From Acidobacteriota bacterium (GTDB lineage Bacteria > Acidobacteriota > Terriglobia > Terriglobales > Acidobacteriaceae), in NCBI GenBank assembly GCA_021780315.1, contig JAJXYY010000003.1:22325-86324 (forward strand): a DNA stretch of 64,000 nt. The letters run 5' to 3'. Both the position numbers and the translations under genes were made by a program. The notes beneath the pieces are model-generated. The model saw only the letters and a program-made list of their open reading frames with translations. It was not told the DNA's origin and ran no database searches. Of this stretch, positions 45,360-54,639 are shown one piece after another (the first letter of the stretch is position 1; each line of letters starts with the position of its first letter).

Positions 45360-46304
45360 TTAGCCGCCGGTAAAGACACGTTTGAAGAAGTGGCCGATGC
45401 TGCGGAGGACTCCGCGGTGGGGGGTGGCGGGGGTGGGCGGCGGCAGTGGGGTGGTACTGCTGGCTGGGGGCTGTGGGGTGTCAAGCGCGGGGTTAGTGCT
45501 GGAGTAGCTGAGGGTGGCGGCGACCTGGGCGTGGACGACGCCGGGCGTGGCCTGGGGGACTTCGCCACCGGGTGCGAGGCCCTGGCTAACGGCAGCGGGG
45601 AAGGGATGCTGTGCGGCGGCCTGTTGGGCGGCGGGTGCCGTGGTGGAGGCGCCGGGAGTGAGGAGCGCTTCGGCGAGGGAGACCGAGGGGTCCGGGGGGC
45701 AGCCGCAGGGGGAGCTCTCGTTGTCCACGACCTCCTTCAGGCTGCCGTGCTCGAAGAGGACGTGCTGGCCGGGGCGGAGGCTGTAGGTGGCCTCGCCAAA
45801 CTGGTCGGCGATGAGCAGTGTGGGGGCTTTGGCACCCCGGTTCTCCACGCAGGTATCGCCGTTGCGGATGACGCGCAGGCGGAGGTCGAGGGGGCCGTCG
45901 CTGGCGAGGGAGAAGCGCAGGTCGGGGGTCATGACGGCATCGCTGGTGGTCGCGGCCATGTGGACTTCGATGGCGCCGCGGTCGAGCGCGAGCAGCAGTG
46001 GCTGGGTGCCGTTGGTGAGCTTGCCAGCGGTCAGGTGGAGTCCGCTGGTGGCGCAGACGCGCAGGGTGCCGCCGCGGGTGAGCTCGACCTCGGCGGTGTG
46101 GTCTTTGGCGGTGACGGTGGTGCTGCCGACGAGCAGGGCACGGCCGCTGGTGATCTCCAGGGCTCCGGCGACGGTGGCGTCCTGGATGCCGACGGAGCCG
46201 ACGGAGTTCTCGGGCTGGCTCGGGGGCTGGGGCTGCGCGGTGGCGGCGACCGGGCCGAGGGTGGCGGAGATGAGGATGGTAAGGGCGAAACGGCGCATCG
46301 TCAC
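45360..46304 (-). CDS. Secreted protein of unknown function with Pro/Thr/Ala-rich tail
   Basis: A 314-residue protein beginning with a signal peptide (RRFALTILISATLGPVAATAQ). The middle part, about residues 40-200, is beta-rich and loosely resembles FecR-like sheets (VEVELTRGGTLRVCATSGLHLT-like spacing, LRPGQHVLFEHGSLKEVVD), with three or four Cys including a CGC pair. The C-terminal 100 residues are Ala/Pro/Thr-rich low complexity, ending in a basic amphipathic stretch (GVLRSIGHFFKRVFTGG). I cannot assign a function. It lies between efp and trpG on the same strand, 55 and 66 bases from them. Confidence 0.72.
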   Translation of the reverse strand: MTMRRFALTILISATLGPVAATAQPQPPSQPENSVGSVGIQDATVAGALEITSGRALLVGSTTVTAKDHTAEVELTRGGTLRVCATSGLHLTAGKLTNGTQPLLLALDRGAIEVHMAATTSDAVMTPDLRFSLASDGPLDLRLRVIRNGDTCVENRGAKAPTLLIADQFGEATYSLRPGQHVLFEHGSLKEVVDNESSPCGCPPDPSVSLAEALLTPGASTTAPAAQQAAAQHPFPAAVSQGLAPGGEVPQATPGVVHAQVAATLSYSSTNPALDTPQPPASSTTPLPPPTPATPHRGVLRSIGHFFKRVFTGG

Positions 46305-46370
46305 AGCTCAACCTTATACGAGAAGACCGCAGATGAGATTGCCGGCTACCGGACCGGGAATGGAACGTGC

Positions 46371-46946
46371 TTATAGCTTGAGGAAGTTGTCGATGATCTG
46401 CTTGCCGTGTACGGTCAGAACGCTCTCGGGGTGAAACTGTACCCCTTCGATGGGTAGCTCGCGGTGGCGGAGCGCCATGATGGTCTCGCCGTCGGCGGTG
46501 CGGGCAGAGACTTCCAGTTCGGCGGGCAGGCCTTTTTCGGAGACGATCAGCGAGTGGTAGCGGGTGCAGGTCATGGCGGAGGGGATGCCCTGAAAGATGG
46601 TGCGGCCGTCGTGCTCGACCTCACTGGTCTTGCCGTGCATCAGCTTGGGGGCGCGGATGACGTTGCCGCCGAACGCGGCACCGATGGCCTGGTGGCCGAG
46701 GCAGACGCCGAGGATGGGGATACGGCGGTCGGGGTGTGCGAAGTGCTTGATCAGGTCGATGCTGATGCCGGCGTCCTGCGGGGTGCAGGGGCCGGGCGAG
46801 ATGAGGATGCGGTCGGGGTGGAGCGCCTCGACTTCGGCAGGCGTCAGTTCGTCGTTACGGCGGATAACCATCTCGGCGCCCAGCTCGCCCATGTACTGGA
46901 CAAGGTTGTAGGTGAAGGAGTCGTAGTTGTCGAGGACGAAGACCAT
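46371..46946 (-). CDS. trpG: Anthranilate synthase component II (glutamine amidotransferase)
   Basis: Provides ammonia from glutamine to TrpE, or to PabB if shared with folate synthesis. The 191 residues begin VFVLDNYDSFTYNLVQYMGE. The nucleophile Cys is in PILGVCLGHQAIG near residue 83, and the His-Glu pair is in IEGVQFHPESVLT. The frame opens at GTG 46952, and I chose ATG 46946. It follows trpE by 255 bases on the same strand, a gap that contains a 19-G homopolymer. A shared TrpG/PabA role cannot be excluded. Confidence 0.94.
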   Translation of the reverse strand: MVFVLDNYDSFTYNLVQYMGELGAEMVIRRNDELTPAEVEALHPDRILISPGPCTPQDAGISIDLIKHFAHPDRRIPILGVCLGHQAIGAAFGGNVIRAPKLMHGKTSEVEHDGRTIFQGIPSAMTCTRYHSLIVSEKGLPAELEVSARTADGETIMALRHRELPIEGVQFHPESVLTVHGKQIIDNFLKL

Positions 46947-47044
46947 GTGCACCTAATTCTACGCTGGAGATTCTGATTTCGGGTTGCGGTTGCGGGGTGG
47001 TGGCGCGGACGTGTGGTTAGGGTGAAGACGGGGTTCCGGGAGTA

Positions 47045-47063
47045 CCCCCCCCCCCCCCCCCCC
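47045..47063. repeat. Homopolymer of 19 C (19 G on the trp coding strand)
   Basis: Nineteen consecutive C residues at 47045-47063 in the trpE-trpG gap. On the minus strand, a perfect -35 hexamer TTGACA (47075-47070) and six further bases (CAAACC) come first, then G19, then TACTCC. The next-longest G/C run I noticed is seven bases. Such tracts change length by polymerase slippage, which can be biological or a sequencing or assembly artefact. The surrounding 255 bases hold no gene. Confidence 0.95.
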
Positions 47064-47201
47064 GGTTTGTGTCAAAGTCTTCGAAGTAAAAGGGTTAGGC
47101 TTGGACTTGAGCTTGCAGTCTTGGCCAATTATCTACGGGGGGGCAGGGTTTGGCCGGAGACGTGCGCGGTTGCCAGCGGGTGTTTGGGAGCGGACGCTGG
47201 G

Positions 47202-48740
47202 TTACAGTTGGCGGGCGCGTTCGATGGCGCGGACGACGGCGCGGGCTTTGTTGCCGCACTCCTCAAATTCTTTCTCGGGGACGGAGTCGGCGACGATGCC
47301 GGCACCGGCCTGGATGTGTCCCTGGGGGCCGTCCATGTAGAGGGTGCGGATGGCGATGCAGGAGTCGAGGTTGCCGCTGAAGTCGGCGTAGAGGATGCTG
47401 CCGCCGTAGACGCCGCGGCGGGCCGGTTCCAGCTCTTCGATGATCTCCATAGCGCGGATCTTGGGAGCGCCGCTGAGGGTTCCGGCGGGGAAGCAGGCGC
47501 GGAAGGCGTCGATGGGGGCGAGGTCCTGGCGGAGTTGGCCTTCCAGCGAGCTGACCAGGTGCATGACGTGGCTGTAGCGCTCGACGAACATCAGATCCTT
47601 GACGCGGACGGTGCCAAACTCGCTGACGCGGCCAACGTCGTTGCGGCCGAGGTCGACCAGCATGATGTGCTCGGCGACTTCCTTCTCATCGGCACGGAGG
47701 TCGGCTTCGAGGGCGCGGTCTTCGACTTCGTCGGCGCTGCGGGCGCGGGTTCCAGCGATGGGGCGGTACTCGACGGAGCGGCCGTGGACGCGGACCAGAA
47801 GCTCGGGTGAGGAGCCGACGATGTGGGCGACGGAGGGTTTCTTCTGCAAGGGCGAGTCCAGCCCGAAGCGCAGAAAGTACATGTAGGGAGAGGGATTGAC
47901 GATACGCAGGGCGCGGTAGACCTCGAAGGCATCGACGCCAGGGACGCAGTCGAAGCGTTGCGACAGGACGCACTGGAAGACGTCTCCGGAGGCGACGTAC
48001 TCCTTGGTCTTGGCCACGGCCTTGAGGAAGGCGGCTTTGGAGGTGCGTGCGGTGAGCTTGAGCTTGCCTTCGGGGCGCTTCTTTTTCTTCGTGGGCAGGG
48101 TGCTGGCGAGGCGGCGTTCCAGTTTGTCGAGGCGGCGGACGCAGCGCTCGTAGGCGCCGTCGCGTGGTTCGCGGGTGAGGTCGGCGGTGACCATGAGATG
48201 GATCTCTTTTTTAACGTGGTCAAAGGCAAGTACCTGATCAAAGAACATAAGGCAGGCATCGGGCACGCCGAGTTCGTCTTTGGCGATGGTGGGGAGTTTT
48301 TCAATCTGGCGGACGACGTCGTAGGAGAAGAAGCCTACGGCTCCGGCGGTGAAGGGCGGAAGGCCGGGAAGACGCGCGGGGGTGTGACCGCTGAGAGCCT
48401 TTTTGAGCTCTTCGAAGATGTCTCCGGTAAAAGCGGTCTGGCGTTTGCCCTGTTGCACGGTGATGTGCTGGCCGCGGGAGACCATCTTCTTGTAGGGCTG
48501 AATGCCGATAAAGGTATAGCGGCCGACGTGCTCGCCACCTTCGACGGACTCGAGCAGGAACGCTTCCGGTTCTTCGGCGGCGATGCGCAGGAAGGCTGAG
48601 ACGGGCGTCTCCAGATCGGCGGTGACAGTGCGGTATACCGGCACGAGGGTGTGCTTGCGCGCGAGCTTGAGGAAGTCGGCGGCAGAGGGCAGGGAGAGTT
48701 TGCGTGCAAGAGGCATAATTCTTTTCATCATAAACGGCAT
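47202..48740 (-). CDS. trpE: Anthranilate synthase component I
   Basis: Makes anthranilate from chorismate, the first step of tryptophan synthesis. The 512 residues include the N-terminal regulatory region (TPVSAFLRIAAEEPEAFLLESVEGGEHVGRY), with the Trp-feedback LLES element, and the chorismate-binding domain (VLSQRFDCVPGVDAFEVYRALR, YRPIAGTRARSADEVEDR, IMLVDLGRNDVGRVSEFG, PAGTLSGAPKIRAMEIIEELEP, GAGIVADSVPEKEFEE). A small Lys-rich insertion (KKKKR) lies near 215. The first ATG is only two bases from AGGAGG, so the true start may be ATG 48731 or 48716. Upstream I see no Trp-codon leader. Confidence 0.95.
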   Translation of the reverse strand: MPFMMKRIMPLARKLSLPSAADFLKLARKHTLVPVYRTVTADLETPVSAFLRIAAEEPEAFLLESVEGGEHVGRYTFIGIQPYKKMVSRGQHITVQQGKRQTAFTGDIFEELKKALSGHTPARLPGLPPFTAGAVGFFSYDVVRQIEKLPTIAKDELGVPDACLMFFDQVLAFDHVKKEIHLMVTADLTREPRDGAYERCVRRLDKLERRLASTLPTKKKKRPEGKLKLTARTSKAAFLKAVAKTKEYVASGDVFQCVLSQRFDCVPGVDAFEVYRALRIVNPSPYMYFLRFGLDSPLQKKPSVAHIVGSSPELLVRVHGRSVEYRPIAGTRARSADEVEDRALEADLRADEKEVAEHIMLVDLGRNDVGRVSEFGTVRVKDLMFVERYSHVMHLVSSLEGQLRQDLAPIDAFRACFPAGTLSGAPKIRAMEIIEELEPARRGVYGGSILYADFSGNLDSCIAIRTLYMDGPQGHIQAGAGIVADSVPEKEFEECGNKARAVVRAIERARQL

Positions 48741-48805
48741 GACCTCCTGGCTTTTGGAGCATCTAACGCAGGTGGACTTGTACCACGGAAGACGTAGTCC
48801 GCGGC

Positions 48806-48835
48806 TTGCTCACGATCATAAGCGCGGCCTATACT
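48806..48835 (+). promoter_or_regulatory. Candidate promoter of glutamate dehydrogenase gene
   Basis: TTGCTC at 48806-48811 and TATACT at 48830-48835 are separated by 18 bases on the plus strand, giving a 5' leader of about 58 bases before ATG 48900. The leader can fold GGGCTC/GAGCCC near 48843-48865. A Shine-Dalgarno GGGAG lies seven bases before the ATG. Confidence 0.45.
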
Positions 48836-48899
48836 CCACAGGGCTCGGCGAACGTAAGAGCCCCGCTGCTGTAACTCGCTCTCCTGAGGGAGCCTCAAC

Positions 48900-50213
48900 A
48901 TGGCTGAAGAGTCGCTAGTACCTGTACTGGAAAAAAGGAAACCTATGATGCAAACTTTGACGCTCGAGCAGGAGACGAATCCCTGGGAAGCCCAGGCTGC
49001 TCGTTTTGACTTCGCTGCACGCAAACTGAATCTTGATGAAGGCATCTGGAAGGTGCTGCGTTATCCGGCACGTGAAATTATCGTTCATATTCCGGTGGGG
49101 ATGGATGACGGTTCGATTGAAGTCTTTACCGGCTACCGGGTGCAGCACTCGATTGCACGCGGGCCGGCGAAGGGTGGTATTCGGTACTCTCCGGATGTAT
49201 CGCTGGACGAGGTCCGGGCGCTGGCGAGTTGGATGACGTGGAAGTGCGCGGTGGTCAACATTCCGTTTGGCGGTGCGAAGGGTGGGGTGATCTGCGATCC
49301 GAAGAAGATGTCGCAGGGCGAGCTGGAGCGGATGACGCGGCGCTACACGGCGGAGCTGGTGGAGTTTATCGGGCCGGAGAAGGATGTTCCCGCGCCGGAT
49401 ATGGGCACTAACGAGCAGACGATGGCGTGGATTATGGACACGTATTCCATGCATCTGCGGCAGACGTGCACGGCGGTGGTGACGGGCAAGCCGGTGAACA
49501 TCGGCGGCTCGCGCGGGCGTCGAGAGGCCACCGGTCGAGGCATCTCGGTAGTGTGCGACGAGGCGTTGAAGTATCTGGGGATGCCGGTCGAAGGCTGCCG
49601 CGTGATTGTGCAGGGCTTCGGGAACGTGGGTTCGAATTCGGCCAAGCTGCTGGCGGAGAAGGGCTACACCATCATCGGCATTGCCGAGTACGATGGCGGC
49701 CTGTTCAACAGCAAGGGCATCGATGTTCCTGCGCTGATTGAGCATCGCAGCCGTGCGGGCACCATTGTGGGCTTTGCCGGGGCGGAGGCTGCGGACAAGG
49801 ATGAGTTGATCACGTATCCATGCGAGATTCTGATTCCAGCGGCGACGGAGAACGTGGTGACAAGCCGGAATGCGGATCGTCTGCGCTGCAAGATTCTGTG
49901 CGAAGGTGCGAACGGACCAACAACCACGGTGGCGGATGAGATTCTCGCGGACAAGCGGGTGTTTATCATTCCGGACATTCTGGCCAATGCAGGCGGCGTG
50001 ACGACCAGCTACTTTGAGTGGGTGCAGGATCGCATGGGCTACTTCTGGACCGAAGCGGAGGTGAATCAGCGGCTGGATGCGATCATGTCGCAGAGCTTTC
50101 TGGATGTGGTGGCGTACGCGACGTCGCACGGGGTGAACAACCGGATTGCAGCGTATATGCTGGCGATCGACCGGGTGGCGTACACGACCAAGCAGCGCGG
50201 TATCTACGCGTAG
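48900..50213 (+). CDS. gdhA: Glutamate dehydrogenase (Glu/Leu/Phe/Val dehydrogenase family)
   Basis: Interconverts glutamate and 2-oxoglutarate plus ammonia. The 437 residues have the substrate domain ([38 protein letters not shown] with the catalytic Lys), the Asp-containing block [19 protein letters not shown], and the NAD(P) domain with [17 protein letters not shown] near residue 240. The C-terminal signature [15 protein letters not shown] is intact. Length and motif order fit the hexameric NAD-type catabolic or dual enzyme. It is divergent from trpE and ends just before a strong hairpin. Confidence 0.94.
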   Translation: MAEESLVPVLEKRKPMMQTLTLEQETNPWEAQAARFDFAARKLNLDEGIWKVLRYPAREIIVHIPVGMDDGSIEVFTGYRVQHSIARGPAKGGIRYSPDVSLDEVRALASWMTWKCAVVNIPFGGAKGGVICDPKKMSQGELERMTRRYTAELVEFIGPEKDVPAPDMGTNEQTMAWIMDTYSMHLRQTCTAVVTGKPVNIGGSRGRREATGRGISVVCDEALKYLGMPVEGCRVIVQGFGNVGSNSAKLLAEKGYTIIGIAEYDGGLFNSKGIDVPALIEHRSRAGTIVGFAGAEAADKDELITYPCEILIPAATENVVTSRNADRLRCKILCEGANGPTTTVADEILADKRVFIIPDILANAGGVTTSYFEWVQDRMGYFWTEAEVNQRLDAIMSQSFLDVVAYATSHGVNNRIAAYMLAIDRVAYTTKQRGIYA

Positions 50214-50231
50214 AGGGTACGGTGTGCACGG

Positions 50232-50261
50232 AGAAGAGGCAGCCTGATGGCTGCCTCTTCT
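50232..50261. terminator. Hairpin terminator after gdhA
   Basis: AGAAGAGGCAGCC at 50232-50244 pairs perfectly with its complement at 50249-50261 (13 bp) around a TGAT loop. It sits between convergent gdhA and the FG-GAP gene. The T-run after it on the plus strand is short (GCTTTG), so it may act mainly as a blocking hairpin. Confidence 0.65.
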
Positions 50262-50286
50262 GCTTTGGGTTGAAACACGGGTCTGG

Positions 50287-53200
50287 CTATGGGATGACGG
50301 TGACCTGGACCTGCTGGGTGGTGCTGATCTGGGCGGAGCCAGTGGAGGTTCCGGTGATGGTGATGGTGTAGGTGCCGGGGCGGGTACCGAGGTCGGTGCA
50401 GGCTCCGCAGCCGGTGATGGTGGTGATGGTGGCCAGAGCGATGAGGAGGGTGAGGAGACTCTGGATGGCTTTGCGGCGGCGAGGCAGGAAGAGCAGCAGC
50501 AGTCCGGCGAACATGGGGCCGGTGAGGGGCAGGGAAGCGACGGGGCCGTAGGGGGTGGATGAGCCGCAGGCGCGTGGGGCGAGGGTGTTGAGCTGCATGG
50601 TGGTGGTGCCGCCGCCGCCGGGGATGGTGGCGGCGGCGAAGAGGCAGGTGGCCTCGCTGGGGAGATTGGTGCAGGCTAGTTGGACGGGCTGGTTGAAGCC
50701 GTTGATGGGTGAGACTTTTACGGTTACGTTTGCAGTTTGTCCGGTGGTGACGGAGAGGGCGTCGGCGTGGATGGTGAAGCTGGCCTGGGTGGGCTGGAGC
50801 GCGGCGGTGATGACCTGAGAGAAGGTGGGCGAGGTGCTGGGCGAGGCGGTGCCGTCTCCGGCGTAGCTGGCGGTGATGAGATGCGTGCCGGGGGCCAGTG
50901 CGGCACTGGTATAAGTGGCGAGGCCGAGGCTGTTGAGCGGGGCAGTCGCGAGAATGGTGTTGCCGTCGAGGAAGGTGACGGTGCCAGTGGGACTGTGCTG
51001 GGAGGCGGTGACGGTGACGACGTTGGCAGTGAGGGTGAGAGGCTGTCCGGTGGTGGCGGGGTTGGCGGTCGAGGCCAGCATGGCGGCTGTGGCGATGGTT
51101 GTGGGTGCGGCCTGGACGATCTCGCTGAGGACGGCGGTGGTGGCAGCGCTGAAGTTCTGTGTGGCCGCGTATACGGCGGTGATGGCGTGGGTTCCGGTGC
51201 TGAGGACGGCGGTGGTGTAGATGGCGACGCCGGTGCTGTTGAGCTGCGCGGAGCCGAGGACGGTGTTGCCGTCAAGGAAGGTGACCGTGCCGGAGGGAGT
51301 GGCGTAGTTGCCGGTCAGGCTGGCGGTGAAGGTGACGCTCTGGCCTAGTGGAGCGGAGTTGATCGAGGCGGCCAGGGTGGCGGTGGTGGCGTCTGGCTGC
51401 ACGGTGACGGTGATGAGGTTGGAGGTGGAGCCAGTGTGGGTGGCATCGCCGGAGTAGACGGCGGTGAGGTGATGGATGCCGGTGGCGAACCCGGCTGCGG
51501 TGGAGGCAGGGCAACTGGCGTTGAGGCTGACGGGGATCTGGCAGAGGGTGATGGAGCCGTCGTAGAAGATGATGGAGCCGGTGAGGGTGCTGCCGTCGCT
51601 GGAGTTGACCTGGGCAGAGCCGTTGATGGGCTGGCCATAGAAGACGGTGGCGGGAGTGGTGATGGTGAGTTGCACGGAGCTGGAGAGCTCGGTGACGGAG
51701 TGGGTGCTGCTGAAGTGTCTGGCTGCGTAGTTGGTGTCGCCGGAGTAGGTGGCGGTGAGGGTATGAAGGCCGACGGGGATGGTTGCCGGGCTGGTGATGG
51801 AGGCGAGCCCGGCCACCATAGCAGCTGTGCCGAGGGGATTGCCATCGATGGCGAAGCTGACGCTGCCGGTGGCGGTGGGGCCACCGGTGATGGCCTGCAG
51901 ATGGGCGGTGATGGTGAAGGTCTGGCCAACGAGCGTGGAGCTGGGTGCGGCGGTAAGGGCTCCGAGGACGGGCCGGGCGGTGAGTGCGTTGAGCAGGACG
52001 GTGATGCCACCGGTGTTGACGTCGGCGCTGGTGGACGCTGCGTGGACGGCGGGGTTGGTGAGCAGGGTGCCGCCGTTGGCAAGGATAAGGTCGAGGCTGC
52101 CGTCCTGGTTGACGTCGCCGGAGGAGATGGAGTTGATGCCCATGCCGGCGAGCAGATGCGACTCCGGGGCAAAGCTGCGGTTGCCGAGGTTACGCTGCAC
52201 GTTGAGCAGATAGCCATCGCTCATGACGAGGTCGAGCAGGCCGTCGCCGTCGAGGTCGAAGGCGGCGAGTTGGTTGTAGTTGCGCGAGGGCGTCAGGACG
52301 ACGAGTGGGGAGAAGGTGCCGTCCCCGAGACCGTACCAGAGGTAGAGTGCGTTGGTAAGGCTGGTGGTGGGGTGGGCGTGGTCGGCGGCGGTGTTGTCGA
52401 AGGCGATCAGTACGTCGCCGTTGCCGTCGCCGTCGAGGTCGGCGATGACGATGGAGGCCGCGGTGAAGCCGGGCAGCGTGGGGGCTCCGGGGAGGTTGGC
52501 TGCCTGAGCGAAGGTGTTGTTGCCGCCGTTGAGGTAGACGGTCCAGTTTTTGCCGGACTGGTAGATGAGGTCGGCGAGGCCGTCGTGGTTGAGGTCTCCG
52601 GCGGCGACGAGGTTGAGGGCGGAGGTGGTGGCGGTGGCGAGGTCGGTGGTGGTGACGCTGCCGCCGGGTTGCATGGTGAGGAGGTGGTCGCCGTCTGCGT
52701 TGGCGATGGCGATGCTGGCAGGGCCGTTGACGTTGAAGTTGGCGGAGACGCTGGTTCCGTAGAGGCTACCGGGGAGGGGGGTAAGCGGGCCGAAGGTGCC
52801 GTCGCCATTGCCGAACTGAAGGTTGAGGCCGCTGCCGGTGGTGGGCACGGGCGAGCCACTCTGGGTGATGGCGAGGTCGAGCTTGCCATCGCCGTTGAAG
52901 TCTCCGGTGAGGATGGTGCCGATCAGGGCGGGGTTGCCGGGCTGTGTGTTGGTTGGTGAAGGAAGTGAGGTGAAGGTGCCGTCGCCGTTGCCGTGCAGCA
53001 GTTGAGCCTGGGTGGCGGCGATGCTCACGAGGGCATCGAGTTGGCCGGTGCCGCTGAAGGCGCCGATGGTGCCGCTCGTGGCGGGCTTGCCGGTGCTGAA
53101 GGCGCGGGAGGATTGCAGCGTGCCGTCAGGGTTGGAGAAGAGCAGGGCGATGCCTACGGGCGAGTCGAGCGCAAGGTCGGGCAGGCCGTCGCCGTTGAAG

Positions 53201-54267
53201 TCGGCGACGGCGAAGGTGGTGCGTCCGGGCCCGGCGTTGAAGATGGCCTGGAGCTTGAGGGTGAGGTCGCTCTGGGGCTGGAGCAGGCTGATACCGGTCG
53301 GGGTGGCGGTGTAGAGGTGCTGGCCGCTATCGGTAAGGGCGATCAGGTGGCCGCCGGTGCCGGTGCTTCCGTCGAGGCTGCCGCTGCCGCCTTCGGGGCT
53401 TGTGCTGAAGGTGCCGTCGGGCAGGCCGTGGTACAGGTCAAGGTGGCCGTTGGCACCTTCGAGCAGCAGGTCGGGATGGCCATCGCCGTCCAGGTCGTGC
53501 AGCAGCATGCTCTGGATGCCAGTGGCTCCGGCGAGACGGGTCGGCGGCTGCAGGATGCCGTCCACGGAGCCGAGCATGACGTCGACGGTGCCGGTGCGCT
53601 GGCCCTGGATGATTAGGTCGGTGTGGCCGTCGCCGTTGAGGTCTGCGGTGGCCATGGGGCCGGTGCCGTCGGGGAGTTGCATTCCAATCAGCCGGACGAG
53701 CACGCCGCTGCTGTCGGCGGTTAGCTCAAAGAGCGAAGAGTTGGCGGTGTCTTCCACCAGCAGGTCGAGATAGCCGGTGTCGTGCATGCGTGCGCCGACG
53801 ACGTAGCTGAGTTGAGGGGTATTGGTGCCGATCTGGGCGAAGGTGCCCAGTTGGGTGGCGGGGGCGAAGGTGCCGTCGCCGTTACCTTTGGCGAAGTACA
53901 CCCGGCCCTGGCCCATAACGGCCCAGACCCATTCGAGGTCGGGGTGGCCGTCACCGTCGAAGTCGGCCACGGCGATGGCCGTGCCAGCGGTGGGGATGGT
54001 TGGTCCGGCGGTGAAGGTGCCGTCGCCGTTGCCGAGCAGAATGTGAGTGGTGGAGGCGGTGGCGGTCGCGCCGAAGTCGGTGTAGACGAGGTCGGCTTTA
54101 CCGTCGCCGTTCAGGTCGGCGGTGACGATCGCGGCGGGCCAGTTTCCGGTAGGCAGCACGGTCGGTTGCTGGAACGGTGCCACAGGCGGCTTGGCCACCG
54201 CCGCCATGGGGAGTGAACCGATGGCGAGCAGGACAAGCGACTTGAGGACACGGCTGTGAATCAACAT
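50287..54267 (-). CDS. Giant secreted FG-GAP/VCBS repeat protein with Ig-like domains
   Basis: A 1326-residue exported protein. A signal peptide (LVLLAIGSLPMAAVA) comes first. About ten calcium-binding-type FG-GAP repeats cover residues 35-780 (for example DLNGDGKADLVYTD, DFDGDGHPDLEWV, DLDGDGLLDLVMSD). From about 790 to 1210 there are three or four Ig-like repeats (TLTATYSGDTNYA, HLTAVYSGDATHTG, ITASYAGDGTASPS), followed by a Cys-containing segment and a hydrophobic stretch with LFLPRRRKAI near 1250. The C-terminal tail TYTITITGTSTGSAQISTT resembles another Ig-like strand. It is likely cell-surface bound or released, with an adhesive or matrix role. Many similar proteins occur in Acidobacteria with no known ligand. 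Confidence 0.9.
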   Translation of the reverse strand: MLIHSRVLKSLVLLAIGSLPMAAVAKPPVAPFQQPTVLPTGNWPAAIVTADLNGDGKADLVYTDFGATATASTTHILLGNGDGTFTAGPTIPTAGTAIAVADFDGDGHPDLEWVWAVMGQGRVYFAKGNGDGTFAPATQLGTFAQIGTNTPQLSYVVGARMHDTGYLDLLVEDTANSSLFELTADSSGVLVRLIGMQLPDGTGPMATADLNGDGHTDLIIQGQRTGTVDVMLGSVDGILQPPTRLAGATGIQSMLLHDLDGDGHPDLLLEGANGHLDLYHGLPDGTFSTSPEGGSGSLDGSTGTGGHLIALTDSGQHLYTATPTGISLLQPQSDLTLKLQAIFNAGPGRTTFAVADFNGDGLPDLALDSPVGIALLFSNPDGTLQSSRAFSTGKPATSGTIGAFSGTGQLDALVSIAATQAQLLHGNGDGTFTSLPSPTNTQPGNPALIGTILTGDFNGDGKLDLAITQSGSPVPTTGSGLNLQFGNGDGTFGPLTPLPGSLYGTSVSANFNVNGPASIAIANADGDHLLTMQPGGSVTTTDLATATTSALNLVAAGDLNHDGLADLIYQSGKNWTVYLNGGNNTFAQAANLPGAPTLPGFTAASIVIADLDGDGNGDVLIAFDNTAADHAHPTTSLTNALYLWYGLGDGTFSPLVVLTPSRNYNQLAAFDLDGDGLLDLVMSDGYLLNVQRNLGNRSFAPESHLLAGMGINSISSGDVNQDGSLDLILANGGTLLTNPAVHAASTSADVNTGGITVLLNALTARPVLGALTAAPSSTLVGQTFTITAHLQAITGGPTATGSVSFAIDGNPLGTAAMVAGLASITSPATIPVGLHTLTATYSGDTNYAARHFSSTHSVTELSSSVQLTITTPATVFYGQPINGSAQVNSSDGSTLTGSIIFYDGSITLCQIPVSLNASCPASTAAGFATGIHHLTAVYSGDATHTGSTSNLITVTVQPDATTATLAASINSAPLGQSVTFTASLTGNYATPSGTVTFLDGNTVLGSAQLNSTGVAIYTTAVLSTGTHAITAVYAATQNFSAATTAVLSEIVQAAPTTIATAAMLASTANPATTGQPLTLTANVVTVTASQHSPTGTVTFLDGNTILATAPLNSLGLATYTSAALAPGTHLITASYAGDGTASPSTSPTFSQVITAALQPTQASFTIHADALSVTTGQTANVTVKVSPINGFNQPVQLACTNLPSEATCLFAAATIPGGGGTTTMQLNTLAPRACGSSTPYGPVASLPLTGPMFAGLLLLFLPRRRKAIQSLLTLLIALATITTITGCGACTDLGTRPGTYTITITGTSTGSAQISTTQQVQVTVIP

Positions 54268-54639
54268 GACGGATACTCATAACCTGCCTGGCATTCTCTT
54301 TATCGGCAGGCTTGATGCGATCCAGAGTTACTACTCGAAACAAAGGCCTTATGCCGGGGTCTGCTGCCTTGTCCGGGGTATGGACCGAAGGTAGCAGTGG
54401 CCTGAGGAGAAGTTGATTCCCTAAAAGTCGCAGGGAGCCACCTCAAAAGGCCCAGTTGGGGGAATCGTGGCGATTAACCTGCTCGGCGTTACGTGGGGGA
54501 GCCAGATGGGGTGGCCGCCGCGAGGGGGAATTTTCGTGGCTGCAGTCTGACTGTGGCAGAATGCTAGTGTCTACCTGCGATTCACTTCCCCGGTGCATGG
54601 CAGCGCTTGTCGGGGAGAAATGTTCGCACTGTCGCCGCT
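54268..54639. other. Intergenic region between FG-GAP gene and pgsA
   Basis: No gene is evident in these 372 bases. Near 54284-54311, CCTGCC pairs with GGCAGG and could form a 6-bp hairpin upstream of the FG-GAP start. The pgsA frame is open from TTG 54607, but ATG 54640 fits the usual N-terminus of the family. No clear promoter hexamers are recognisable. The region otherwise looks like a divergent promoter spacer. Confidence 0.4.

Noticed and set aside
44370..46376. A 668-residue plus-strand open frame across efp, acyP and the secreted unknown gene
   Set aside because: It is antisense to three recognisable genes, has runs of Gly/Ala/Asp typical of the reverse frame of GC-rich coding DNA, and shows no domain.
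47013..47810. A plus-strand frame of 265 residues starting before the C19 tract
   Set aside because: It lies antisense to trpE for most of its length, and it includes the C19 run translated as a proline stretch, so its frame depends on the exact homopolymer length.
48741..48899. A possible Trp attenuator upstream of trpE
   Set aside because: A short frame is present on the minus strand (MIVSK...), but it contains no Trp codons and is not followed by a terminator hairpin with T-run.
51436..52959. A 507-residue plus-strand frame inside the FG-GAP gene
   Set aside because: It is the reverse-strand image of the repetitive FG-GAP coding sequence, made of Gly/Val/Glu repeats, with no start context or family.
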